Assembly: GCA_001792895.1 (NCBI GenBank)
Contig: MARA01000017.1
Location: 310,001-374,000, forward strand
Reading direction: 5' to 3'
From: Lentinus brumalis
Lineage: Eukaryota > Basidiomycota > Agaricomycetes > Polyporales > Polyporaceae
DNA length: 64,000 bases
Numbering within the stretch: the stretch's first letter is position 1; every line of letters starts with the position of its first letter. The position numbers and the translations under genes were made by a program. The notes beneath the pieces were generated by a model. The model ran no database searches and was not told the origin of the DNA. It worked only from the letters and a program-made list of their open reading frames with translations. Shown here piece after piece: positions 45,225 through 55,988 of this stretch.

Positions 45225-47206
45225 TCAGATTTCTCCCGAGCAGACCTTCTCGACCCACTCGGTGTCACTGCGGACGGTGGTCAAGTTCTCGTGACCGTCC
45301 TTCGTGATCAAGACCACATCCTCGATGCGGACGCCGCCGACGCTCTCGTAGCGCTTGAGCACCGCCTGGTCGATGTGCTTCGAATCGCGCACGGGCGCGA
45401 GGAGGTGCGGTGAGAAGTAGATGCCAGGCTCGACGGTCTACATTGTTCGCTCAGCTCGGTTCTCCCAAGGAAAGTATGTGAACACTCACGACGACCATGC
45501 CCTCCTCGAGCGGCAGCCGGAGGCGTAGGTAGGCGTAGAACGACTCGTGACCGAGCTCGATGCCCTTGATGGTGTCGTTCCTCGCGGGCTTGCTCGCGCT
45601 CGGGACGTCGTGGACGTCGAGTCCGAGGGAGTGCCCGACTCCATGCGGGAAGAATGCCGAGCTCACGCCGCTGGCGAGGATCGCCTCCTCGGCGTTCCAC
45701 GAGCCCGAGTTCGGGGAGTCGGGCTTCTTGAAGATGCCCAGACGTTGGAAGCCGCGGACGAGCGTGCGGTGGCAGAGGAGCTGGACTGCGTCCCAGTGCA
45801 GGCCGGGCTTGAGCGCTTCCAGTGAGAGCTGCGGCGAGGAACTGAGCCGAGCATGTTCAGCGAGGTCAAGAGGGACGTACCCGCTGCATCTCGAGGACGA
45901 GTTCGTAGATGGCCCGAGCCTCGGGTGTGAACTTGCCGCCGTTGCCGACGGGCATGGTGCGCGTGACTATAAAGGCGTGAGTACGCAGGAAGACGGCTTG
46001 GGGAGGGACCCACTGTCTGCAGCGTAGCAGTTCCATTCGCAGCCGGCGTCGATAAGGAGGACCTGGGGATCCAGGGCCCTCTCGTGGTCGTGGGCGAGGT
46101 CGTTGCAGTTCTTGTGATCGGTCGGGTTCACAGGGCCCCATGCGAACTCGCGGTCGTTGCAGCAGTAGTGCAGCGTAGAGGCGCGGGTCGATGCAGCGAC
46201 GATCGGAAGATATGCCTGGTGCTCGGCGCTGGTGGATGTCAGAGCGACTCAGTACTGCAGGAAAAAAGCCTCACCCCTCCCTACGGCAAGACGCCACGAA
46301 GAGCGCTTCCGCCTCGGCTTCTTTCTGGATCAGCCACTCTCCGGGGAGCAGCGGCCTCTCGGTACCAGCGCCCTTGCCGCGAGTGATCAAGCCACGGACT
46401 CCCTGTCCAAGTACGCGCATGACCACCTCGTGGGCGCGGGAGCTGATCTCGTTCGCACGCCTGATGAGCGCAATCTCCTCAGCGTCCTTCGTCAGACGAG
46501 CGAGGTGGACGGCAGGCAGAAGGTATTCCTCAGTGAGGTTCACGTTGGCCGCCAAGAGTGGCGCAGTATATTGAGAGGGAATCGTCGGGAAGAGAGGCGA
46601 GGCCGGGAGGGTGTGGACGATAGCGCCAGGGAATGCTTTGATGAGCTCTTGGATCGCAGCCGGCAGCGACGCAGGATGGTCTACGCGGGTAACATCGTAC
46701 GTCGCAGTAGCCTCCTCCAGCGAGGGCGGAGGAACCGACCACATCAAGTCAGCCAGCTCAGCTTTCGGGATGAAGAGCTGCGAGGACGGCTTGTTCGCCA
46801 AGGACGTCCCGTTTTGGAAGGTCACCAACAGATACGACGATGGGACCTTGCATCCCGTAAGATAGAAGAAGTTCGATTCCTGTAGTAAACAGGCATCAAT
46901 GCTTGTAACGTGCGTCGCGGGGAAGAACAGACCTGGCGGAATGCCATCTCGCGATCCGTGTCATTGCGGTACGGGGTCGTCTTTCCTGCAAGAAGGAGAA
47001 TCTGAGGCTAGTGGGTAGTCAGCATCGACTTCTCATATGAGGCGAAACGTATACCTTGCTTTGATCCACGGGAGGCAGAAGATCGAGGAGCTTGGAGAAT
47101 GTCTTGAGAGCATGCTGCTCAGCTACGCCGATATTCTCAATGTAGGTCAAGTTTGCCAGGCTGGCCAGTGTGGTCAAGACGTACCTGGGTAGGACTTGGC
47201 CGACAT
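45225..47206 (-). CDS. M24B metallopeptidase, prolidase/Xaa-Pro type (copy 1)
   Basis: Cytosolic peptidase that cleaves Xaa-Pro bonds. Exons 47206-47185, 47122-47055, 47007-46933, 46879-46275, 46228-46014, 45966-45881, 45828-45490, 45437-45225; 1623 nt, 540 residues. The N-terminal prolidase domain reads MSAKSYPAEQHALKTFSKLL, GKTTPYRNDTDREMAFRQES, NFFYLTGCKVPSSYLLV. The pita-bread domain follows with metal ligands at expected places: IDAGCEWNCYAAD (two Asp), FFPHGVGHSLGLDVHD (His), TVEPGIYFSP (Glu) and GGVRIEDVVLITKDGHENL (Glu). Donor GTGAGG after 46275 and acceptor at 46229 restore CRREGAEHQAYLP. No targeting signal. A nearly identical second gene lies 8782 bp downstream as part of a duplicated block. 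Confidence 0.93.
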
Positions 47207-50200
47207 AGTTACTCTCTTGTGCAATGTAACCACAGTTGGCTGATGTGGATGCAGGGAAAGACAAGCTTCTTCGAGTCAAATGCAAAGCTCCGCGCCGAGC
47301 CCGATCGCTGACGTCACGCGTCTGGGTGGCGGTGCGGTGCGGGCGAGGGCAGCTCGAGTCTCTCTGTCTCTCGCTCCACTCTCGCTGTCTCGCTGTGGCT
47401 ATCGTCGATGGCCGTTGCGGTCTCTCTCTCCGGGCCCTGTGCGACGCTCCTCCGCCGGTCTCTGGCTGCTTGCGTTTCCCAGGCCCTCGTTCTCTGCCCG
47501 CCTGTCGCAGCCCGTCTCCCGCTCTCTGCACGCCTGGCCGGCTGTCCTCGTCCGGTTGCCAACCTCTGCCAACTTGCAAAACGTCGCACCTCAGGCCGCC
47601 GCTGCCTGCACACCGTGCCTGCACTGCACTCGCCTCCCGTCCTCCACCCTCACAGCGTACGCGCGCACAAGACGGCGACTCGGAGATGCATAGACTATGA
47701 GCGCGATGTGCTGGTACGTGCCTGTTGTATCCTGCCATTCACACTCTGCTCATATCTTCTTGGCTGCAGCCACCGCCTTTTGCATATCCCGTTTGCGCTC
47801 GCCATCCAAGCCTGCCTCTTGCGCGCACCGTTGCTCCCGTCGTTCCTAAGCAGCACCCCCAACGCACCAAGTTCGCATGCCGACGCATCTCACCGCACCT
47901 ACTCCAGCGAACGTTCGACTCCTTGCAATACCAGTAAACGGGTGCGGCATGCCCTCCATCGCGCATACATGGGTTCTATTCTACAAGCATACCTACGCCC
48001 GCCGCATCCGTCCCCTCGCCCTCCGCACCCCTCTCAACCGACATCCCACGTCTCCTGTCGAACCATGCATGAGCGATCCGCCCGTACCACCAGCTATGAC
48101 CACTCACCATCAAAACCATGCCCTGCCGGGACGAGGAGCGACGAGGATGCGACGCGCACAGCGCTGCAGCTGCGAGGGAGGAGAAGCGAGCGGAGGGGAA
48201 TAGCGACAGGTATGCTGGCCCCTTCGTCTACCTCACCCTCCCTTATACCCAGCGACTTCAGGGCTGGCCGAGGGTTCGTTCACGCGTCCAGCACACGCGC
48301 ATCACAGCATCGCGTCGGACACGCAACATCATGCGGCGTCACCGCGTAGCGAACGTACCAAGCTCGAACCACACCCCCGGTTCTCTCGGCCGGAGATCGT
48401 CTCGCCGCTCGAGCGGGTTTCTAGGTACGTTCGTCAGCCCTTTCTCATTGAGCTGCGACCCTGCAGCGACCGGGCACGCCGAGATCCGCGCGAGTCGCAC
48501 TCGGCTCTTGCGTGCTCCATGGTACGAGCGTACTCTGTACATCCGTGCGCCGTGCACTGGCGTTGGCAGCCGCGGACGTGCAAGTGCGCTCAGTGGACAG
48601 GCTGCCAACACAGTAGAGCCCGCGACAGAGCGAACGACCATGGCGGCCGCGTACCAAGTGATGCATCTGGGGCGACGTGCGCCTCGATATGGGCTCCTGT
48701 ACCAAGATTGCCCAGTATTGATTGATTTCTTGCAGCCCGCAATTCGCGTAGCCACTACTTAGCCCGGCCGTCGCTTCTCGTGCACACGCGTCGCCGCCGC
48801 AAGTCCGGCCTCGGTGCACGTTCATGGCGGCACCGCGATCATCTGGGACGGCGGCACACGGAATTCAGGGTGAAGTGAGTTGTTCTCCGCCCGATATCGC
48901 TTGCTGGCTGACGCGTCACGACGGTCAGATCTTTCGCAAGAGCACACGAGATCGCTGAACATGCAGAGGTGGGTTCGTACGAGGACATTGCAGGTACTCC
49001 GGACGTCGGGTCATCTGCTGCACGGCGACAAGGACTCGGACGCAAGCACGTCTAGTCAACTATGGGAGCGGGCGTGGCTTGAACGACACGGCGCACGGCG
49101 GGCTTGGTCTCGACCGCCGTGACATGCACGACATGAAACTCCATGGCCACGGCGTGGAGTCCCGCGTGCTAAGCCGGTTCTGCAAGAAACCGAATCGACG
49201 GTAAGCAGCTAACGCGTGCCACTAGTGTGGTCCCGACCACCCAGGGTCGCATGTGCCTCGTCACCCAGACCTTCCGGTACCATGTACCAGGTACCAAGCC
49301 CGCCGCGGACGCAGAGCGTCCCCGGGACGTCTCGCTCGCATGCGTGCACGACGTTGGCTCTGAGGCTGCGTCGCACAGTGCACCGTTACACATGTGGCTC
49401 CGGGAGCGAGGGACATGCGCGTCAGGACGGTGACCAGGACAGGTGAGCACGCTGCGATCATGCGTCGTCTGACTGACGACTCGCACTTCGAAGCCCGCTA
49501 CGCGATGCGATCAGGTCGTGAGGTACAGTGGGACCAGCCTCGCTTGTACGCAGCTGCCCCGCGCTGACTCAATGCTTCCGGGCGCAGACGCGACGCCGAG
49601 CTGAACGGCGAGCCAGAGCGATCGAGCGTGGTGTCGATTTCAATAGCATATGCGTATATTGTGGACGTACACATCGCGCGGCAGCAGGCATGTCGGGATC
49701 GCGTGCAGGTAAGGCGAACTCCTGCTATTCAATGGTGAGTGCCGGTCCGCGGTCGGCGGTCGAGCAGATGAAACACCGGACGCCGATCCGGCCATGAAGC
49801 TCACTGGACTGCGTACTCTACAGTCGCCAGCGCATGAGGTGAGTGCCGCCACACTGAATCAAGCATGCGCCGTCCGCATGCGGCGGCCGAGTCGTGCGTA
49901 GTCCATATCTCACGATCATGATTGATCCCGTGTGCTGACTCTCAGACTAGCAGTTCTGTAATAGCACCAACTTGCAGTCCGCACGCGCAGAACGGAAGGC
50001 ATGTGGCAGAACGGGTATCATGCTGGCTGAAGGTCTCTTGCTGCCCAACTCGCGAGTTCGGCATTGGGACACCTTCAGCCATCATGACGGCACCCGTCTC
50101 GTTCTCCGCATCTGGGAGTCCAGGGCTGATGTGAACCAGTCACATCAGGTAGGTTGGCGAGACATCAGGCGAGCGAAGCAGATCGAGGACCAAGCTGACG

Positions 50201-50208
50201 TGCAGGTA
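47207..50208. other. upstream region of prolidase copy 1, no supported gene
   Basis: Contains the prolidase promoter and CT/CTCT-rich low-complexity sequence (47340-47530). Several open frames run through it, but they have simple composition (Pro, Ser, Arg, His). The 313-residue one is interrupted in the duplicate, so I do not call a gene. Downstream, around 48960-49200 and 49560-49740, short frames such as RICVYCGRTHRAAA and HDMKLHGHGVESRVLSRFC are kept in both copies and might be exons of an unrecognised gene. Confidence 0.4.
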
Positions 50209-51203
50209 GACTGCAGTGAACAAAGAGCATGTTGTAGTAGTATCGACTCTCGTGCTGTATGTAGCCAGAGGGCTGGCAGTCACCCTCAAATACTGTAGTA
50301 TACACCGTCGAACTCCTGCTTGCTGCAGGCCGCATTGAAATGACCTCAATGTGCCGACACACTAACCTGTTGGAAATTCAAACTCCAATCACGCTAGGTG
50401 TTAAGTGTATGATGCAGTCCCAGGCCTATGGTGCTACCCGTGATCTCGGTACCTCCTCAACTGACTTGGCTTCATTTCTCTGACTTTGTTCCTTGCTACA
50501 GCATGCGCTGGCAGCTGCTCATGAATATCCTTGAAGGGTCAATTTGCATGGCACAATTGGGAGGTGGAGGACCTCAGTTGAACTCAGAGTAAATATGAAG
50601 CAGGCAAAGCAACCTGTAGATGCCTTTGGCCAGTTCCTGCACGGTGAAACACCGCAGCTGGTCTCCTAAGGAGATATTGAGGTGATTACCGAGTGACGAG
50701 CGGCAGCCGCTTAACCACAGGGTTGCGACCCATATCAGAGACCAATTTGTGGCCAGTGATATGATATGCTCAGATGTCCAGCTTGCCAAGGTTGCTCAGA
50801 GTACTTATTGGAGGAGAATTTCGAGCTTGTTTGCAGAGCAAGAGGGCAAGTACAAAGGACTGGACAGATTGTATTGGAATGGACAAGTAGTACAGCATCT
50901 CAAGTACAAGATGGGAAGGTACACAGGTCGAGACGTATACTACAGTATCAAGGCCAGTACGCGAGATATCGGCAGGAATATCAGAGATCCAAGCGGCGAG
51001 ATATGCAAGATGGCTTGGACACTCGCCGATCAGAACGCAACCCTGTTCGCTGCATGTCAGCAGTGCATGGTGTAAAGTAGGGTCGTACTTGCCGACAGAC
51101 ATGCCCGTGCACCCGCACTACGTGCAGCCTTGTCAAACACTCGCTATTGTCGTACTTCAACTCCAGTCGCTGCTGCTCACCTCCACCCAGCCTCGCTGTC
51201 CCA
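50209..51203. other. unique spacer after duplication copy 1
   Basis: About 1 kb not present in copy 2. An open frame at 50749-51075 and an overlapping one in another frame (LRCPACQGCSEYLLEENFEL) have no recognisable domain. Possibly a mobile-element remnant; nothing firm. Confidence 0.35.
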
Positions 51204-51937
51204 ATGACTGGCTATCGCGCTCCAGGAAAGACGCTGCGGGCGCACTATGCTCGAGCTGAGATGCAGGAGCGGGGAGAGCTGCGAGTGGGAATGAATTCTG
51301 ACCTTGGTGAGTACTGCCTCAACGCAAGACGAATGCAGACGAACTCACGTCATGCGGACGCTCAGCGACTCGCTCAGGCGATCCAGACGCATGCATGCGA
51401 TGGACACTCAAGTCGTACCATGTCAATGTCTACGTCGGCCTTGGGTACGAGCTCATCGGGTGGCCGCCCGAGATCCCCTTCACGAACCTCAGCGACATCA
51501 CCGGGTACGAGCGGATTCACCTTCTTCTCTCACGCTGGAAGACGGGCAAGATGTACTTCGCCCGGCTCCCGGAAGCCCGTCGTCTCGAGGCTGAGAACAA
51601 CGCAGACCCGCTAAAGACCGCGCCCGCCCCGCTCCACTTTGGTGTCAAGCAGCGGCAGAGCAGGAGCGACGTCAAGAAACGGCGGCATCGCCCAAAGACG
51701 AACCCGCTGAACCTCCCGACGCGATTCGTTCGAGATGGCCCGAAGTCTGCTCGATGGGTCTCGGAAGAGGTGGACTCCGAGTCCGTGCCCTCGGTCGTCG
51801 AGGTTGAGGACGACCGCATCGCGTCGTTTGATGACGAGCTGCGTGGCTGCTGCTTCTGGTGTGTCCCGTGCCTGTATGGCGGGGGATTTCCGCCGTGTCA
51901 GAACCCGGGTGGAAAAGGGACGATCCCATCGAGGTAG
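51204..51937 (+). CDS. hypothetical protein, possibly N-terminally truncated
   Basis: Tentative two-exon model: 51204 to about 51305 (donor GTGAGT), then an acceptor near 51390 joining DACMRWTLKSYHVNVYVGLG. The second exon is clearly coding in character: YELIGWPPEIPFTNLSDITG, YERIHLLLSRWKTGKMYFAR, a basic patch DVKKRRHRPKTN, an acidic EEVDSESVPSVVEVEDD, and a Cys-containing tail CCFWCVPC. The GWPPEIPFTNLSDI style recalls uncharacterised basidiomycete proteins often found near repeats, but I cannot name the family. It lies between the two duplicated prolidase blocks. Confidence 0.45.
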
Positions 51938-52182
51938 ATTGATACGCACTGCTCGAGTCTTGTTTCGTGTGTTCTTGTGCTATGCTTCCAATGTATTGCC
52001 CTCCGAACGCCGTTGCCATGCTAGAGATGCGAGCGGCCTTGGTACATCCTGCCGGCAAGCTCCCCAAGTCGCTCACCGCCTGCAGGGGAAAAACATCGTC
52101 CGAGCTCCTGCAGCTAAGGTACGCAAGCCAGAGAGCCTCTTGGCACCAGGATGCAAGGTCTAGAGACATGCACCTATGTCCA

Positions 52183-52711
52183 GAGACCTCTCAACCGTGC
52201 ATCAAGGGCCTCAGCGGTTCTCCGACGCAGCGGGACATGATCCGACAGGCTGGGCGGAGAGCTCACTTGATCGGCCCAAGCCACGACAAATCTCTCATTA
52301 GGAAGGAGACCGGCTGTCGGAGCCGCTCTGCTAGCACGCCGTGGCCCCACGCGAGATGGCAGCTGAGATCGAGTCTCAAGCTAGTGGCCATGGCTGGGGA
52401 ACGTTCTCATGCTGCGACCCCTCGGGAATTGGCCGAGGCAGCTTGATACACTCCCTGTTCGAGTGCCCGCCGCATTCGTGCTCTCGGGGAACAGCTTGTA
52501 GTAGCGTTCTGCGGGCAGCGGTGTCGCTGTACTCTCCCCGGGCCGTGGCTGATACACGTGAACAAACATACTTTCGTATGTTCATGTGTACCAACCAGCT
52601 TCGAGCTGTCCGCAGCGCAACATCAATTGCGACCGGCTATCTCAGAGTGATCTCTGAGCACCCGGAGCGCGCTCAGCTAGTTGCTCTGTGCGTACCTTTC
52701 TAGAACATCTC
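52183..52711. repeat. diverged direct repeat, unit 1
   Basis: Aligns along its length with 53062-53524: shared stretches include gggacatgatccg, ctagcacgccgtg / ctagcacaccgtg, tgcggaacgttctcat-like sequence, cgaggcagcttg and gcgaccggctatctc. Carries an imperfect palindrome at 52553-52590 centred on ACATACTTTCGTATGT. Confidence 0.75.
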
Positions 52712-53061
52712 CACTCCGTGGCGACGCGACGGCCTGCGGGCGGCACGGTCTTCGAGCGAGGGATCAGTGCGAGCGCCGCGTGACGCGTCTTGTTCCTGAT
52801 ACTTACTTGCGCGGTGTTTCATGTATGTCTTTCAAAATGTCGCCCTTCGTCTATGCGCAGTTGTGGCGCTCCAATCGTGTCGTGCATGAGATCTATAAGT
52901 TGGAACTAGTAATCAGAACACAGCCCGGATGCGGCGTCGTCCCGAGAAATTTGTCGACGTGCTCCCGACTCTCTCATCGCATGGAGGCTCCTTGAGCTTC
53001 GTGACGCGTCGACGCTCTTGAGACGAGAATGAGAGGTCGAGAGGCACGAGGGTATGCCTCA

Positions 53062-53524
53062 AGACCTCTCATTCTTGTACCAAGGGCCTCGGACGTTCGC
53101 CGACGCGTCGGGACATGATCCGGAATGCTGGGCGAGCAGCTCTGTTAACCAGCGATGGATTCCGCAGCGGATCTCGCGTGAGGGAGTCGTCCCGCTACTA
53201 GCACACCGTGAGACAGCAAGCTAGTGCCCGCCGCTGCGGAACGTTCTCATGGTACGCGAAACGGGCGAGGCAGCTTGGTAAGTGCCCGCTGCACTTGCTT
53301 CGTGCTTCGTGCTCTCGGAGAGCAGTGTGCTGCCCGTCTGGTGCGTTTCGCAATGTCCTCGGCTGGTACACACGAACAGACATATGTCCGTGTGTACCAG
53401 CCGCCATATCTGTCTTGAGTCTGGGACCGTCGCGCAATAGCAACGGCGACCGGCTATCTCGCCGGATCTGTGATGACCGCGGGCGCCCTTGAGGATATTG
53501 CTCACCTTCCTGGAACCTCTCGAC
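53062..53524. repeat. diverged direct repeat, unit 2
   Basis: Second unit, shorter through internal deletions. Contains the perfect palindrome at 53360-53403 at the position of the imperfect one in unit 1. Confidence 0.75.
53360..53403. repeat. 44-bp palindrome with 15-bp perfect arms
   Basis: Arms CGGCTGGTACACACG (53360-53374) and CGTGTGTACCAGCCG (53389-53403) enclose a 14-nt centre that itself contains the palindrome GACATATGTC. It could fold as a cruciform or hairpin RNA. Confidence 0.85.
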
Positions 53525-54006
53525 TTCGCCGCGGCGGGTTCCGTCGCTCGCCGTCGCTCCAGATCCTCGAGCTCGCCATCGGTCGAGGTTTTGAAGTGGC
53601 TTGCTGGTGGACGCTTCAAGGCCCTTGATGGAGCGTGGCCGAGAGAGGCTAGAATAGCGTGTCGTACGTAGTGGTTCAAATCAAAGTTGATATACGCGGT
53701 GCACCGCTCTGCAATCACCAGATTGGCGCCAATACTAGCAACGCGGCCTTCGCTCGAACCGCGCCCTCTGCAGCGAGAGGGCGCACGACGAACGCAGTCC
53801 CTCGTCGAATAATGCGGACTGGACGCACCCCATTGCGAGCCAGCATGCACGTCGGACGGCGCAGCTTTCGCCGCCCAAGTGCGCGCAGCCCGCTGTCCAG
53901 GGGACGCACTCCCAGTGTTCTATACAGCCCCCAGCACGTCCTGTTCACCTCTTTATCTCTGGTACGATCTCGTCGACGGACGCCGCTCGCCGGCAGACAC
54001 GCGAGT

Positions 54007-55988
54007 TCAGATTTCTCCCGAGCAGACCTTCTCGACCCACTCGGTGTCGCTGCGGACGGTGGTCAAGTTCTCGTGGCCGTCCTTCGTGATCAAGACCACA
54101 TCCTCAATGCGGACGCCGCCGACGCTCTCGTAGCGCTTGAGCACCGCCTGGTCGATGTGCTTCGAATCGCGCACGGGCGCGAGGAGGTGCGGTGAGAAGT
54201 AGATGCCAGGCTCGACGGTCTACATTGTTCGCTCAGCTCGGTTCTCCCAAGGAAAGTATGTGAACACTCACGACGACCATGCCCTCCTCAAGCGGCAGCC
54301 GGAGGCGCAGGTACGCGTAGAACGACTCGTGGCCGAGCTCGATGCCCTTGATGGTATCGTTCTTCGCCGGCTTGCTCGCGCTCGGGACGTCGTGGACGTC
54401 GAGTCCGAGGGAGTGCCCGACTCCATGCGGGAAGAATGCCGAGCTCACGCCGCTGGCGAGGATCGCCTCCTCGGCGTTCCACGAGCCCGAGTTCGGGGAG
54501 TCGGGCTTCTTGAAGATGCCCAGACGTTGGAAGCCGCGGACGAGCGTGCGGTGGCAGAGGAGCTGGACTGCGTCCCAGTGCAGGCCCGGCTTGAGCGCTT
54601 CCAGTGAGAGCTGCGGCGAGGGACTGAGCCGCGAATGTTCAGCGAGGTCAAGAGGGACGTACCCGCTGCATCTCGAGGACGAGTTCGTAGATGGCCCGAG
54701 CCTCGGGTGTGAACTTGCCGCCGTTGCCGACGGGCATGGTGCGCGTGACTATAAAGGCGTGAGTACGCAGGAAGACGGCTTGGGGAGGGACCCACTGTCT
54801 GCAGCGTAGCAGTTCCATTCGCAGCCGGCGTCGATAAGGAGGACCTGGGGATCCAGGGCCCTCTCGTGGTCGTGGGCGAGGTCGTTGCAGTTCTTGTGAT
54901 CGGTCGGGTTCACAGGGCCCCATGCGAACTCGCGGTCGTTGCAGCAGTAGTGCAGCGTAGAGGCGCGGGTCGATGCAGCGACGATCGGAAGATATGCCTG
55001 GTGCTCGGCGCTGGTGGATGTCAGAGCGACTCAGTACTGCAGGAAAAAAGCCTCACCCCTCCCTACGGCAAGACGCCACGAAGAGCGCTTCCGCCTCGGC
55101 TTCTTTCTGGATCAGCCACTCTCCGGGGAGCAGCGGCCTCTCGGTACCAGCGCCCTTGCCGCGAGTGATCAAGCCACGGACTCCCTGTCCAAGTACGCGC
55201 ATGACCACCTCGTGGGCGCGGGAGCTGATCTCGTTCGCACGCCTGATGAGCGCAATCTCCTCAGCGTCCTTCGTCAGACGAGCGAGGTGGACGGCAGGCA
55301 GAAGGTATTCCTCAGTGAGGTTCACGTTGGCCGCCAAGAGTGGCGCAGTATATTGAGAGGGAATCGTCGGGAAGAGAGGCGAGGCCGGGAGGGTGTGGAC
55401 GATAGCGCCAGGGAATGCTTTGATGAGCTCTTGGATCGCAGCCGGCAGCGACGCAGGATGGTCTACGCGGGTAACATCGTACGTCGCAGTAGCCTCCTCC
55501 AGCGAGGGCGGAGGAACCGACCACATCAAGTCAGCCAGCTCAGCTTTCGGGATGAAGAGCTGCGAGGACGGCTTGTTCGCCAAGGACGTCCCGTTTTGGA
55601 AGGTCACCAACAGATACGACGATGGGACCTTGCATCCCGTAAGATAGAAGAAGTTCGATTCCTGTAGTAAACAGGCATCAATGCTTGTAACGTGCGTCGC
55701 GGGGAAGAACAGACCTGGCGGAATGCCATCTCGCGATCCGTGTCATTGCGGTACGGGGTCGTCTTTCCTGCAAGAAGGAGAATCTGAGGCTAGTGGGTAG
55801 TCAGCATCGACTTCTCATATGAGGCGAAACGTATACCTTGCTTTGATCCACGGGAGGCAGAAGATCGAGGAGCTTGGAGAATGTCTTGAGAGCATGCTGC
55901 TCAGCTACGCCGATATTCTCAATGTAGGTCAAGTTTGCCAGGCTGGCCAGTGTGGTCAAGACGTACCTGGGTAGGACTTGGCCGACAT
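54007..55988 (-). CDS. M24B metallopeptidase, prolidase/Xaa-Pro type (copy 2)
   Basis: Duplicate of the gene at 47206-45225 with all eight exons at a constant offset of 8782: 55988-55967, 55904-55837, 55789-55715, 55661-55057, 55010-54796, 54748-54663, 54610-54272, 54219-54007. All frames are open, splice sites are conserved, and metal ligands (IDAGCEWNCYAAD, HGVGHSLGLDVHD, TVEPGIYFSP, GGVRIEDVV) are unchanged. The only protein difference I found is Arg to Lys in PAKNDTIKG; other changes in the last two exons are silent. Exons 1-6, their introns and the upstream kilobase look identical to copy 1. Both copies therefore appear functional and would be expressed from the same promoter sequence. 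Confidence 0.93.

Larger units (their letters stand above)
45225..50208. repeat. segmental direct duplication, copy 1 (about 5 kb)
   Basis: Matches 54007-58937 in the same orientation. The left edge coincides with the prolidase stop codon; sequence upstream of it is unrelated between the copies. From about 45866 to 48160 I see no differences at a constant offset of 8782, including introns and promoter. The 45225-45860 part has scattered substitutions (one Arg/Lys change in AR/KNDTIKG), and 48160-50208 has many substitutions and small indels. Confidence 0.92.
51938..54006. other. repeat-bearing spacer between the duplicated blocks
   Basis: No supported gene. Holds two diverged direct repeats of about 0.5 kb (52183-52711 and 53062-53524), each with a long hairpin. 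Open frames here do not persist between the two repeats, arguing against coding. Confidence 0.45.

Noticed and set aside
46232..46885. 217-codon plus-strand frame, repeated at 55014-55667
   Set aside because: Exact antisense of the main prolidase exon in both copies.
47019..47738. 239-codon minus-strand frame upstream of prolidase (and its copy)
   Set aside because: Covers the real second exon only in part; the rest is low-complexity promoter sequence and the frame runs through the first introns.
47408..48349. 313-codon plus-strand open frame upstream of prolidase copy 1
   Set aside because: Low-complexity composition (Leu, Ser, Pro, His, Arg), no domain, overlaps CT-rich promoter DNA, and the duplicate at 56190 is shortened by indels.
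50749..51075. possible protein or transposase fragment
   Set aside because: Two overlapping frames look equally coding-like, with no motif, start context or partner exon.
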